A DNA stretch of 64,000 bases, taken from Angiostrongylus vasorum. Lineage: Eukaryota > Nematoda > Chromadorea > Rhabditida > Metastrongylidae. Made by a program: the position numbers and the translations under genes. Each line of letters opens with the position of its first letter. Within the stretch, counting starts at the first letter, position 1. The notes under the pieces are model-generated. The model worked only from the letters and a program-made list of their open reading frames with translations. It did not search any database and had not been told where the DNA came from. Positions 35,011 to 46,029 of the stretch are shown here, one piece after another. The stretch spans positions 1 through 64,000 of the forward strand of contig JADANN010000139.1 in assembly GCA_018806985.1 (NCBI GenBank). The letters run 5' to 3'.

Positions 35011-35599
35011 AGATCCGTTTCCACTCGCCACCGATGTTACTTGGACGAATGTCATGAAATAAAGGTTGTAACCGCCAGTTTAGTCTCTTTTGATGTCATC
35101 AAGTTCGATAGCCTTCAGGTTCAGAGCAGAAGAACTCGCCCACATCCAATACCGATCTTCGTACAATATCTTTTACTTTTATAAAATTATTAGCACTTCG
35201 TATGGGCTTATTAGCCTCTTTTTCGTTAAAAAATTTGTTGAACAGCGGTGATCTTAAAAATGCAAGCAAATTTTAACTGGGGTCCTCAAAAATATCTTGC
35301 CAGGGAAAGACGATAGTGGGCTATGTATTTTATAGGCTATATTATTGTAATAGAGAACATGTTTGCTGTTATTCTTAAGCTGCACATCAATACAAGTGCT
35401 ACGAGCCTAAGCACACTGCCCGTTCGTTTTCCCTCCACGATCCCCGACGGTCTGCTTCTAAAGTGTTGCCATGTGGGCATATCACGCCGTGGTATACGGT
35501 TTGGAGCTGTGAATAGATGTTTGTTGATTTTAGTCACAAATAAATCCGTTTTTTGGATAGTCGCTCTAGATGACATCTATACTCTTTCGGACTAATTTC

Positions 35600-36430
35600 T
35601 CCTAGTTTTTTCTTTTCATATCTTGTCTTTTTTTCGTTAGACGACCCGCCCAACTAAGTTTCGCCTTTGATATGGCGGATCTCATAAATGGTAGAACTGT
35701 CGAGGGCCCTGAACTGCAGAGTCCAGCAGAATGTTGCGACAGCCAGTTGCAGATTAGAAGGCATGCTTTAAGCGTTTTATGCATAGTACGTAGGATTCCG
35801 AGCGAGGTTGAGGTGTCATAAAGGAGTGCAGAGGAAATCGATCAAGCGAAAAGGTGAGCATGCGAAGTTTTGGATCTATTAGTTGGATGTTGGCGTATTT
35901 GATATGCTCGAATATGGCCCATGCTGGTCTCCTTTTTTTGCAGGTTTCTTTCTTCATGCTTTTCTCTGCGTTAATCGAACTCTTAAGGTGGCATGACCAG
36001 CCTGATAAACCAGTTTGAACACAGTTCTTCCCTTTTTAATGCATCGTCGACCATTTTCTGAACACAGTTCTTCCCTTTTTAATGCATCGTCGACCATTTT
36101 CTGAACACAGTTCTTCCCCTTTTTAATGCATCGTCGACCATTTTCTCTGATGCTCGGGGAACGGCGTAGAACATTATCGTCCCATTCGATTGATCTCATT
36201 TATCCACTGCGATTTGGCAGCACATCGCTTTGGTGGGATGGTGTCGTCTTGCCGGACCTCTTCGTCGACGAACGCTAATAGAATCGCACGCCTTTCTACG
36301 CAAAGCAACACTTTTGCTAGCCTCTAAATGTTGTGACGAAGTACAAATGGTGCTTTTGGCAGAATTCCAGTACAATGAATACGGTTTTGACGCTCTCTGC
36401 GCGGAGAATGGGTGACAGAATTCTTGTTGG
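35600..36430 (-). mobile_element. Fragment of a second RTE-like retrotransposon family
   Basis: On the minus strand: EVRQDDTIPPK (degenerate VRQGDTISPK box) and IEWDDN near 36150-36280; KKRRPAWAIFEHIK and then DPKLR near 35860-35940 (A-W-x-x-F-x-x-I-K after the RT domain); and SKAKLSWAGRL near 35630-35690 (degenerate K-x-R-W-A-G-H box). Order and spacing match the C-terminal half of hookworm RTE-type proteins, but the sequence differs from copies 1-3, so it is a separate family. Frames are broken and a 43-bp tandem repeat is inserted. Confidence 0.6.
36012..36145. repeat. 43-bp tandem repeat, three units
   Basis: Unit gaacacagttcttccc/tttttaatgcatcgtcg/accattttct repeated three times, the last with one extra C. 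Units are otherwise identical, so the expansion is recent. It lies within the RTE-like fragment, and because 43 is not a multiple of three each unit is read in a different frame. Confidence 0.9.
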
Positions 36431-36944
36431 AACTCTGTTGGTTCAACTATTTTTTTCCTCAGTCAAAGTTTTCGATATAAGAGAAATAGTAGTTTTTGTG
36501 AAAAGCTCATGGACTGCGCACGTGCAAATCGAGCAGTAGTTACGAGTATTTCTTCGCTCACCCTTCTTGGGCATGGAAACGGTGAACAAAATCCTTCGTA
36601 CGTTTCCTATCCTTTTCTTTTGAAGGTACGATTTCACATGTAGAGTTATTTATGACAGAAGTGCTAATAGTCCCATCTTTACCTTCATGAAGCCTTGATA
36701 TATTATAGTTCTTTCAATCTTCGTCAAGTTATTGAGAAGATAGTGACATACCTAGTAAGTTTGCACAGTGGCAGTGATGCCGATCACATGAATACAATGC
36801 TGTTTCGATACCATTCTTGGTTCACCATAAGTCTTATCCCTCCGGGAAAGGGAAAGTAGCACCGGCTATGCCCAGGAAAAAAAATTATTCTGTGCTACCT
36901 GAATGGGAACGCCGTAGTCCGGCTATCTCAAAACTTTAAGGAGA

Positions 36945-37090
36945 ATCGAATCAACCAGCATTCCACGACATTCATGATGCAAGGAAAAGCCTCTAGCAGC
37001 TGTTGAAACCAAAAGTGAAAGTTGGAAGACCATAGTGGATGGTGGATTAGAGGAAACGAATCAAATTTGAGTATAAGATAAAAAAAAACG
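36945..37090 (+). repeat. Family C repeat copy (reversed)
   Basis: cattccacgacattcatgatgcaag, gttggaagaccatagtgg, gaggaaacgaatcaaatttgag, and the A-rich end ataagataaaaaaaaac. Opposite orientation to the copies at 2990 and 23990. Confidence 0.55.
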
Positions 37091-37224
37091 ACTAAACAAA
37101 CTTTTTGTCTGCAGTAAACAGTCAAGAATAAAGTTCAGATTTCCTGCTCTAATTGGACATCGTTAAAGCCCCCATTAGCCCTTGTCGCCGTCATCAGTGT
37201 TGCCCATTGGCTGCAGTGGATGCT

Positions 37225-37610
37225 TATTTGAATAGTCGGACTGCCGTCCTCACGGGCTGTATTGGCCAGCACATTCCCCATTTCTCGGGGTTCTGCCGGT
37301 CTAGTCATTGTGTTTCCATGGAGTCCCGAGGTCAGCCTGGCCAAAGTCTGCCCTAGGTCTGCACCACCACAGGCAGTCTCCGCGCTTGTGAATCAGAAGG
37401 AGATTTGCCACTATGGGACTAGTTTGATACCAGGACCGCGGTAGATCCTGGTTTTGGTTTACTCTTGGCTGGACTTCCTGTTGGAAATGCCGGATTCCTT
37501 CTTAGCTTGGGAGGCCCTACCTGGGGATGAATCCCCCCGCTGTACATCGCAGCCTGACACCCAGGAACACCTCCCAGCCATGATGAGGCGGTAGACTGCT
37601 TGGGAGAGTT
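37225..37610 (-). repeat. Family D repeat copy
   Basis: cgtcctcacgggctg, cccgaggtcagcctggccaaag, caccaccacaggcag, accaggaccgcgg, ccagccatgatgaggcgg. Nearly full length. Confidence 0.75.
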
Positions 37611-37714
37611 CCAATGGATACAAACAGCATCAGAGTTTTATGCTTAATTCTTTTCTAGTCGCTTTTTATCTACTCTCTATCCTCTTTTCTTGGCAGGTTA
37701 TGATGTGATATAAG

Positions 37715-38075
37715 CAAAGTGATGCTAAGATATTTGCAAAGTTCCGGACCCCCAATATCTTCGGTGGAGATCGGACACGTTATCACCCTTTCGGGACTAA
37801 CGCGTTCGCCACCAATAACGAGTGAAAACGTTGTGATTTACACTACAGCTTCAGCTTAACTGGGTTCAATGCCAACGTGCGCTCCCCAGATCAATCCCGA
37901 TGACGGGTGATTCTTGATATCACCTATAAAACATTGATGAGGGAAAGGCGAAACGAAGGACGTGCATGGTGTCGAGATGAACACGTTAGCCTCGGAAAGG
38001 ATAATAACGTGTTTAATCCCTACCGTAAACACCTGCTGTTCGGAGTTTTGCAAATATCAGCACCATTGTGGTTAT
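37715..38075. repeat. Family B copies: minus fragment, then plus copy interrupted by RTE copy 3
   Basis: 37720-37815 is the minus end (gatgctaagatatttgcaaag). 37830-38075 is a plus copy (cagcttaactgggttcaatgcc, gacgggtgattcttgatatc, gagttttgcaaatatcagcacc) that stops at attgtggttat. The continuation lies beyond the RTE at 41440. Confidence 0.75.
38065..38075. repeat. Target-site duplication of RTE copy 3 (right half at 41440-41450)
   Basis: attgtggttat at 38065-38075 is repeated exactly at 41440-41450, immediately outside the two ends of RTE copy 3, and belongs to the family-B sequence at both places. Confidence 0.85.
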
Positions 38076-41000
38076 CACCTGTAGTACATTTGATCGTCGA
38101 GTGACTCGAGCGGGCGCGAGTAAGTCTCCCATTTTTCCTTGTCGTGTGCAAGAGTAGCCCAACGGGTTCTGCTCGCTCCAGGGACTCGTCGAGCATTATA
38201 TCCTTCTTCAACGCTCTTTGCAAAGAACTCTCACCATCGGGCCGGTGGTCTTCCTGCAGTAAGTTTGACATCCCGAGGAATCCAGTCACTAACAGCTCTT
38301 GTCCATCGGTTGTCATTCATACGCATTACGTGTCCGGCCCACCTTATCTTCGATTGTTGGGCGTACAAAACGGCATCTTTGATTTTTGATCGTCGACGCA
38401 GATCGGAGCTTCGGAATTCATCTCTTACTTGCGTGACACGGGATACTCCTAGCATCGCCCTTTCGACTGCGCGTTCGATAACGCTAAGTGGCCTTTCATC
38501 CTGCTTACACAGCGGCCAAGTTTCTGGCACATACGTTAGGGCAGGAGGTACCGTTGAGTCGAAGAGGTGGGAACGGAGTCGGGTATTCCTTGTTCTCTTC
38601 ATTACATCCTCGATGCTCTTGAAAGCACCCCAAGCCGCCCGTTTCCTTCTGCTCAGCTCTGGAGCTAGGTCGTTCATCATATTGATTTCCCGATCTAGAT
38701 AGATATAACTGGAGCATTCGGAGATATTCGTTCCGTTGAGCATGAATGGGGCATGCGAAACCAATCCCTTCTTCATGAACATCGTTTTTGCGAGATTTAG
38801 TCGAAGACCACTTTTTTCCACAGGCTTCATGAAAGGTGGCAAGCGTACGTTCTGCTTGGCTAATGTTTGGTGTTATGAGGACGATGTAATCAGCAAAGCG
38901 AAGATGGTGTAACTGCCGACCATCGATTTTCACTCTCATATTATCCCATTCCAATGTTCGAATGACGTTCTGGAGGGTGGCAGTAAATAATTTTGGAGAG
39001 ATGGTATCGCCTTGCCTAACTCTTCTTTTTGACGTCAACGATAATATCGTCGTGGAATGGTTACTTGTGAAATTTTTGTACAGCTCACGAAGATTCTTTA
39101 TGTGCTGGGTAGGGACTCCTTGACTACCCAGGGCTTCCAAGACTGCTTCAATCTCGACCGAATCGAAGGCCTTTTGTAAATCGATGAAGGTGAGAGAGAG
39201 CGGTCTTTTGTACTCTCGCGATACTTCAATGGGCTTTGTTATTGTGTGGATGTGGTCCATCGTACCAAATCCTTTTCGAAACCCTGCTTGCTCACATGGC
39301 TGTCATTCGTCAAGTGTTCTGTCAATCCTGTTCAGGACTATTCGAGTGAAAAAGTTTGTAAGCGATGGACAGCAAGCAGGTTGGGCGATAGTTGCCGATA
39401 TCCCTGTAGGTCACCCTTCTTGAACAATAACACGGTCTTGCTGGTCTTCCAGTGGGTAGGGATCTTGCATTCGGACAGGTAAGGTGTGAAGAGCCAAGCC
39501 AGTGTGTTTACGAGGATTGATGGGAGGTTCTTCAAGTGTTCTGGTCTTATCCTGTCCCGACCTGGTGTTGTTCGATTTTTCACCGACGAAATGGCATGTG
39601 GGATTTCGGAAGGGAGAACCGGTGGTACAACTATCCATCCTCCTTTATTTCATATGACGGAAGGTGGACGTGGCTATCGAAGAGATCCGAGTAGTATTCG
39701 TGAATAATTTTCTCCATTGCCACGCCGGAGTGAAATCATTTTGGTCTTGTAATTGGTGAAGCTTCGGTGGGCTTTGCGAATGCTTTTCCCAGCCTCTGTA
39801 GCTTCGACCATTACTGCTGCTCTTCTCTCTTTAAGATCTTCTTTTTATCGCCTGTCTGCACTGTTTTGCAAGTTCGGACGTTAGTTCGCGGTTGCCTGCA
39901 GCTCGTGCGATTCCACGCTGGCGTATTAGCTCGAGTGTTTCTAGAGACAAACGTCTCTTGGTGACTTTCGAACTCTCAGCTTTCATAGCGCTAACGCGAA
40001 GATGTTGAATGAGCCGATCGTGTTCTTCGTCGATGTTATCGACAACGACATCTTCCCAACAGCCGACTAATGAATTGAATAAGTCCCAGTTTGTGGTGGT
40101 TCTGGGACTTCAGTTTTTGGTTTCAGCGGCTTTTTCCCCTTGCGCGAGAAATAAAATCTTGCACGAAGGAGACAGTGGTCTGATCCCGTGTAGAATTTCG
40201 GGACAACAGCGACATCGGTTATGGAAAACCTTCTATTTACTATGATGTGGTCTATTTCGTTATGGTACTCTCCATTGGGAGACTCCCACGTCCAGCGCTG
40301 AGGGTGAGGCTTCTGGAATTGTGAGTTACCATGCATTGTCTTGGTTGCTATGATAAACTCAGACAGCCCCTCACCCTGTTCGTTCCATTCTAATCCGGAT
40401 TTCTTCAGACTTTCTTCTTGGTCCAATCTTGGCGTTGAAATCTCCAATGATGACCTTGAAGAATGTGTGGTCTTCTCTGTAGAACTTCTCCAAGTCCATA
40501 TAGAAGGCTTCGACTTCTTCCTTGTCATAGTTTGATGTTGACGCGTAAACGGCAAAGATTGTCAGAGACGGAATTGATCCACGTCTTTTTAATCGTAAAC
40601 GTCCGATTCGGGTTGTAAGTTGTTCGAATGAATCGATGTTCATGGACAAACTCGTGTTGACGAGAACGCCGACGCCACTCACTCCTCTACCGTCGCATAT
40701 TCCGGGGAACAGTTCTTCTCCGGTGCCATAGACGGCGTTGAAAGGCTGGCGTCTTCTGGTCTCGGCCAGGCCGATGATGTCGTACATTAATCTTCTTGCT
40801 TGCATGAGCAAGTCTTCTATCGAGGACTCGGATGCAAGTGTACGTCCATTGTAGGTACAGATCGTCACCATAGTTCTTCGTGATCAAGGCAGCTTCCATT
40901 GGCCCTGAGATTCTAGCAGCCTCTCCGTACTCGTCTTACCCAACGCTGCGAAATTGGGGGGCTCTTCCGGGGTCAGGGGAATGAGGCCCGCTTTTTTTTT

Positions 41001-41439
41001 AGTGTTTAGCATTTTTTGATACCCACGTATAGCTTGCTGGGCTTTGAAGGTGGGGGGCTGGGTATACTCACGGGTGGCTTGCCAGGCTCTCCCAGAGTGG
41101 ACATGGAGCTTATTTGTTGGAGGCGACTCCTAACTGCCTCCCGTATACTTCCCTCTCACTTGATTGCAGGCTTTTTGGCCAAATTGGCTCGTAGAATACA
41201 ATCTGGATAAACCAGAACGCACCCACACGCGTGCATGAATACGCCCTGTAAATGCAGAAAATATGTGCCAAATCGGCGCAGCAGAAACAGGGAGTCCATC
41301 CCCTGGATCCACCTGCATCTCAGGGAATCAGTGGTCGCTTTTGGTCCGCGATTAACCCCCCATCCGCCACCTGGGGACGCGCCACGTAGCCTCGCGACTA
41401 ACCGGCTATCGTGATCTCTCATATGAGGGAGATTCGTGG
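38076..41439 (-). mobile_element. RTE-type non-LTR retrotransposon, copy 3 (full length, inactivated)
   Basis: 3,364 bp between exact 11-bp target-site duplications. On the minus strand: leader from 41439; ATG at 40871 begins an endonuclease with TYNGRTL, IGLAETRRR and [12 protein letters not shown] (40371-40871). The frame then shifts and resumes at about 40450 with [19 protein letters not shown] and [11 protein letters not shown] (40067-40555). RT follows: NRTTPGRDRIRPEHLKN (about 39530), FIDLQKAFDS (about 39180), VRQGDTISPKLF (about 39000), LRFADYIVLI (38870-38910). The C-terminal part (38231-38842) has SKIRWAGHVMRMNDNRW. The active-site box is FADY: the second Asp is Tyr (codon at 38887-38889). 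With the frameshift, this copy cannot be functional. It is inserted in a family-B repeat. Confidence 0.92.
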
Positions 41440-41479
41440 ATTGTGGTTATATTTAACTTAATTCTTTTTTTCCTATTAT

Positions 41480-41870
41480 TTTTTGAATAAAAAGGGCACT
41501 ATGGGTGACTCTTCCCGACGGTTTTCCTTTTTATCGTGGCTGGGAGGTGTTCCTGCTGTGAAGCTGCGATGCGAAGCTGAGAAGGAGTCCGGCCTTTTCA
41601 TCAGGAAGCCCAGCAAAGAGTAAACCAACGCTAGGATCCACCACCGTCCTAGTAGCAAACTTGTCGCATGATGGCAAATCTCCCTATGATCTACAAGAGC
41701 GGTGACTCTCTTGGTTGCGACGACCTGGTGCAGACCTCGGCTGGGCTGACCTTAGAACTCCAGAGAAACACAGCGGCTAAGTTAGCGAAACTCCAAAAAA
41801 ATGGAGATAAAGTTGGTACCCACACAACCAATGAGGGCGGATCAACCAAATATTGAAGTAATTAAGTGTG
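41480..41870 (+). repeat. Family D repeat copy
   Basis: tatcgtggctgggaggtgttcctg, caggaagcccagcaaagag, ccaccgtcctagtagcaaac, ggctgggctgacc, caatgagggcgg. Contains a deletion in the first third. Confidence 0.7.
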
Positions 41871-42082
41871 GGTGACTACCAAGATCTGTCATTGCATAGT
41901 CTTACTTTTGCCTCCGCTTTCCTGTGTTTGTCGGACTCCCTTCTAGCTTGGATGATCATGCTGAAGTTTGGAGAAGCACTGGGCATGATGGCATTCAAAG
42001 AGAAACGTTTTCTTGTGTAGGTGTGCAGAAAGCCATAGAAAAAAGCGAGCAGATCAAGTCTATAAAATAAAGTTGTGGTAAA

Positions 42083-42362
42083 ATGATAAAGGATAAAGCT
42101 CCCCTCGTCGAACAATCCCTGAAGGATGCGCCGTACACTCGACTCCGTTATGCATCATCGTTGGAGGTGATTGAATGCATATTTGGCCTTTACAATTACT
42201 CTCGATTGTCTACCGATGTATCGATCCGGTGCTGCTATCTTCCGAGACAAGTCTGGTACCAATCTGCCGAGCCCAGAATAATGAAATGCTTGGTGAGCCT
42301 GGGAGCAAGAATTCATCCCATGTGTATTACAGGGCGCCTTCGACCATCGCGCTACATTCGCC
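42083..42362 (-). repeat. SINE-A copy (subfamily 2 head)
   Basis: Body as in other copies (gttggaggtgattgaatgc, gatgtatcgatccggtgctg). The head is the variant cccatgtgtattacagggcgccttcg, shared with 58745-59030 and, reversed, with 55983 and 61383. It ends about 190 bp upstream of PLA2-like gene A. Confidence 0.8.
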
Positions 42363-42546
42363 TAAAGCAATGAAAGGCACTACTAAGTCCCAAACAAGTG
42401 TTTAATTCAATGTAAATCTGTATATAACTGCATCTGGTAAAACTCCATCCTTACTACCACTATGTAAAGAGTGCATATTTGACACTTAAGGTGTCTGTTG
42501 TTATCATCACATATTTTTAAACTGAACTAATAAACAGTAATCATTT

Positions 42547-42552
42547 GTCAGA
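42547..42552 (+). promoter_or_regulatory. Probable spliced-leader acceptor of PLA2-like gene A
   Basis: catttgtcag stands immediately before the start codon (one base or less of leader). The same arrangement, ttttgtcag before the ATG, is kept in gene B. In nematodes this is the layout of a trans-splice acceptor. Confidence 0.5.
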
Positions 42553-44994
42553 ATGTGGACAGTCGCACTGTTAGCCGTCGTCCTCAAGCCCTCAGTGGTA
42601 TCTTGCTGTGATGAAGGCGACGATGCTGGATGGGAGTGTGGAGCGGATCTTCTCAGTATGTACATAAGTGAGACCCAGGTCAATGAAAAGTGTCCAACTT
42701 TGAAAAGTAAGCAAGATGTTTTTTTTAAACTGTCTGTGTCTAGAGAATTTTAACAATTAGTAGTTTGTCATATTCCGAATCTACCAACCAGTTCTCAACA
42801 CTTATTTTGTCGCCTGTCTTAAAAAACGAAGTGAATTTTTCAAGCCCTCAGTATTTTGAGCCACTATTAACTTGGTAGACATCCACACGACAATAGAAAA
42901 AATACTTCGGTCTAATTATTAACGTAATGGATGTTCACCAAAATGGTCATCTGATCCCAGGGAGAAGGAACGAGCAGCTGCAATCATGCACGAAAAAAGC
43001 CTGCTGTCCACAAGTACTTATTTGGCACATACGCAACGACCGTTTACTTCTCATAGGCCACAAAAAGAAGTGTAAACTAGTCCACGATTTAAACATAGCG
43101 ATACCGAATTTTTCCGAACTAAACGATAGTTTTGTAATATCCAAAGGAATTGTGGGATTGAGGTCATCACAGAGTCATAGAAGAAACTCAGCCTTATTTA
43201 TCCAGATTTATAATATTGCTACTATTTATTAATATTTTACTACAGTTCACTTTCCGAACCCACTGCTGTCATGATATGGAAGCGTTTTACAAATTAGATT
43301 GAGTATCTTGCCATTAAATACGAGTTAAATATGACGCCAACGACCTATTATTTGTTTCTTCACCTAGGAATGAGCTTTTATCCTTCTGGATGCTGGGTGA
43401 TCAAGACCTTCTAATCTCAATGAGAGAGAGAGGTGCTGGCCGGATTAGCACATCAGGATATCATTCATCAATCAATACTAAGATTATACCGCGCTTTTTC
43501 TGCAAAACCAGTGATCAAAATTTATGCTAGCCGAATATTTCAGCGAAACTTATTGTGTTAGCAACATTCACTTTCTTCTTTGAATGAGAATGGATTTGTT
43601 GAGCAAGGGATAGTTTTCCTTGATATCCTCTACTGAAATTTCCCTTCCTACTCGTTCTATCTACAAAGTCTTTCAACAAGCTTTAGCAACAAAGCGTTAG
43701 ACTTTGTATCCGCATATGATAGGGAAACACTATACAGCCAATCTTCCAGAACTTTATGATCGTATTTTCTCAACTAAATGAACATTCCGATATGCACCCG
43801 CCTCCGTCGGTCTGACTCCCCCTAAAGAGTACTAACGCAAGTTTTAGGTTTCTAGCGGAATGCCGCCACACAAGAGAAAAACATGGTAACTGTTAAGTGG
43901 AGACGGATATTGAGCTTCTCAATGTATGCTACTCAGTAAATAACACACTTGTATTCAAGATGAACTTGCATTTAATTTCTACATGGATAATCAAAGGCGT
44001 GGTCTCCTGGTACGATACAGATCTTTAGGTCCAACGACGAGAGTGAAGTGTTCACTGCATTTGTTTCTTACGATGTGTATTCCGAGTATTATATATGTAC
44101 GTGGTGACATCCAATTGAATCGACGCTGCATGAATGAAGAAGCGGCAACCAGCATAGCCCTTCTATAGACAATGGTTATTGGCACTGGAGTGAATTGACC
44201 ATACATGGCACTTCTTCAACACACCGAAGAGTTCCTTGTCGATCGCCAACCAAAATTATCTGTTTTGTTTTATGCCAGAGTAAATTATTCCAATTCTTAC
44301 AATATAGGTTTTCACAATATAAACCGATAACAGATTTAGGACTTGAAAGACAGGGAATGACATTCTTCATCATAAAGCAGAATAGTTTAGGAAACATGAA
44401 TGAATGCTGTCTAGAGCACGACGCCTGTTATGGCGAACGAAAAGGACAAAAGTACTGTGACGACATATTTTGTGACTGTCTCACTGTGAGCCCTATTTCT
44501 GTATTGATTAGAATCCTGTGGTGGAGGCTGTTCTTCTTACGGCTTGCTACGCTTTTCTGCAGTTCGTACAAAAATCCGGGTAATTAAACCTTTAGTACAA
44601 GGGCAGTATTAACACAACGACAGCGATATGGCGGTTGAAGAAAGAGAGATATAACAATGTGAACAATAGTGTTACCATAAAAAAGATGACATAAAGAGCA
44701 ATGAGGAACATTAACAGTAGGAAAGTGTCTTCTGTAACATAGTACATGGATTATTAAAGAAAAAATAGAAAACTTACAGATTGTTAGCTAGAAAGAATTA
44801 TAACGCAGTAGAAGAGTGACAGAATGCCAGGAGGAGTATGTTGACAGAAGAATAGCGATCTTAGAATGGTGTTTGGAGAGTGGTCTAAAGCACTGACAGA
44901 CACTACTAGAATTATTGCTCAAAAAAAAGTGTTCTAGTGTGAAAGAATATTGCTGCAAATTGGTAGGCGTTTGTTGTATGTGTGTGTATGTGCG

Positions 44995-45071
<77 letters not shown>

Positions 45072-45269
45072 ATGCGTGCGCGCGCGCGTGCATTTGTGTG
45101 TCTGGGTGTGTCATCTAGCTCATCTATTCACGAAACTTTATTCTTCTGTGATTATAATGTTACCGGCAACCATCCTCAGCTTTCACTGCAGTGGTTTATT
45201 TTGCAGGCAATTGAAGTTTATGTGGATAAAAGCAGTCTTTACTCTTCCAGTGCCAACCGCAGCGTGTGA
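42553..45269 (+). CDS. Secreted phospholipase A2-like gene A (possibly a decaying copy)
   Basis: Exon 1, 42553-42706: a hydrophobic signal peptide (MWTVALLAVVL...), then CC, W-E-C-G and CPTLK, the N-terminal layout of nematode secreted PLA2-like proteins; donor A|GTAAGC, phase 1. Exon 2, 44381-44485: N-x-x-G-N-M-N-E-CC-L-E-HD-A-C-Y, then CDD-x-F-C-D-C-L. This is the PLA2 core (CCxxHDxCY) with the catalytic His and the calcium-binding Asp both present; donor GTGAGC. A probable last exon at 45207-45269 (acceptor ttattttgcag, AIEVYVDKSSLYSSSAN, stop) resembles the C-terminal segment of the family. Oddity: exon 1 ends in phase 1, but every AG before exon 2 gives phase 0. At the position used in gene B the dinucleotide is AA (about 44373). 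Either an extra exon exists or the gene is dying. Confidence 0.6.
42707..44380 (+). other. Intron 1 of PLA2-like gene A
   Basis: Its first 100 bp (tagtttgtcatattccgaatctacc) match intron 1 of gene B (tagtttgtcacattctgaatctact), as does aaatttcccttcctactcgttc near 43635 (gene B 61790). 43105-43330 also resembles 49790-49990. An overlapping frame at 42927-43232 is not supported as a gene. Confidence 0.55.
44974..45113. repeat. (GT)n microsatellite in gene A intron 2
   Basis: About 30 uninterrupted GT units flanked by imperfect GT and GC alternation (gcgcgcgcgtg at the high end). Alternating purine-pyrimidine over more than 100 bp is a classical Z-DNA-prone tract. The Cys-Val and His-Thr frames here are artefacts. 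Confidence 0.95.
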
Positions 45270-45424
45270 TAGTAAAGTAGAAAAATCTATGAGCATAAAA
45301 TACCTTCGTAGCCATTTTCTTCTACTGCACCGAATTCGAAAGGCATAATTTTTCGCTGAGCAAATGTGCTAGAAGGGGTATCACACTCTTGAAAATGGCA
45401 ATCACCGAATTACATGGTACTTGA

Positions 45425-45805
45425 TACTTGAATGGCCCGCCCTCACTGGTTGCGCGGGCCCAAGCATAATCTCCACTTTTCGGAGATTTGCTGGTTAAGC
45501 CATTATGGCTTCCTGGAGTCCCGAGGTCAACCTGGCCAAAGTCTACCCCAGGTCTTCACCACCACAGGCAGTCGCAGCCCTTGTGGATCAGAGGGAGATT
45601 TACCACCATACGACTTTGATACCAGGACGGCGGTGGATCCTGGTATTGGTAATGGTTTACTCTTAGCTAGGCTTCCTGATGGAAACGCCGGACTCTTTCT
45701 CAGCTTGGGAGACCCTACCAGGAGATGAATCCCCACTGTATATCGCAGTCCGACACCCTGGAACACATCCCAGCCACGATGAGGCGGTAAACCATTAGGA
45801 GGACA
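45425..45805 (-). repeat. Family D repeat copy, most complete
   Basis: Used here as the reference copy. It runs from ttgaatggcccgccctcactgg to ccagccacgatgaggcggtaaacc, with caccaccacaggcagtcgc and ggaaacgccggactctttc inside. The end at 45430 has a hairpin-like GGCCCG...CGGGCC. Confidence 0.8.
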
Positions 45806-45844
45806 CCCAATTACAGTGTCCCAATGCTTGTTAAGGACAAGTGA

Positions 45845-46025
45845 TAAAAGATAAAGTGTTTGGCGTTAATATCACCTTTAGAAATGCGCTATGGATTTGA
45901 TGCCATTTTTTGGTGTCCAGAGTAAATGAAAGCGGCTATTTATTCTGACTTATCGGCGGCTATCGATGTATCGCATCAGTGTGTTTATCTTGTCATAAAA
46001 GTCTGGTACCAATTTGACAGTCTCC
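45845..46025 (-). repeat. Decayed SINE-A copy
   Basis: gataaagtgtttggcg, ggctatcgatgtatcgcatcag, aaaagtctggtaccaatttg. The head is lost. Confidence 0.55.
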
Positions 46026-46029
46026 GTGC

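Noticed and set aside
36012..36145. CRISPR-like array
   Set aside because: Units are contiguous with no spacers, and the genome is eukaryotic.
42927..43232. 101-codon frame inside PLA2-A intron 1 as an extra PLA2 exon
   Set aside because: No Cys pattern or splice phase that would repair the A gene, and the region matches non-coding sequence at 49.8 kb.
44788..45269. Cys-Val and His-Thr rich proteins
   Set aside because: Translations of the (GT)n tract. Only the short 3' part from 45207 is kept as a candidate PLA2 exon.
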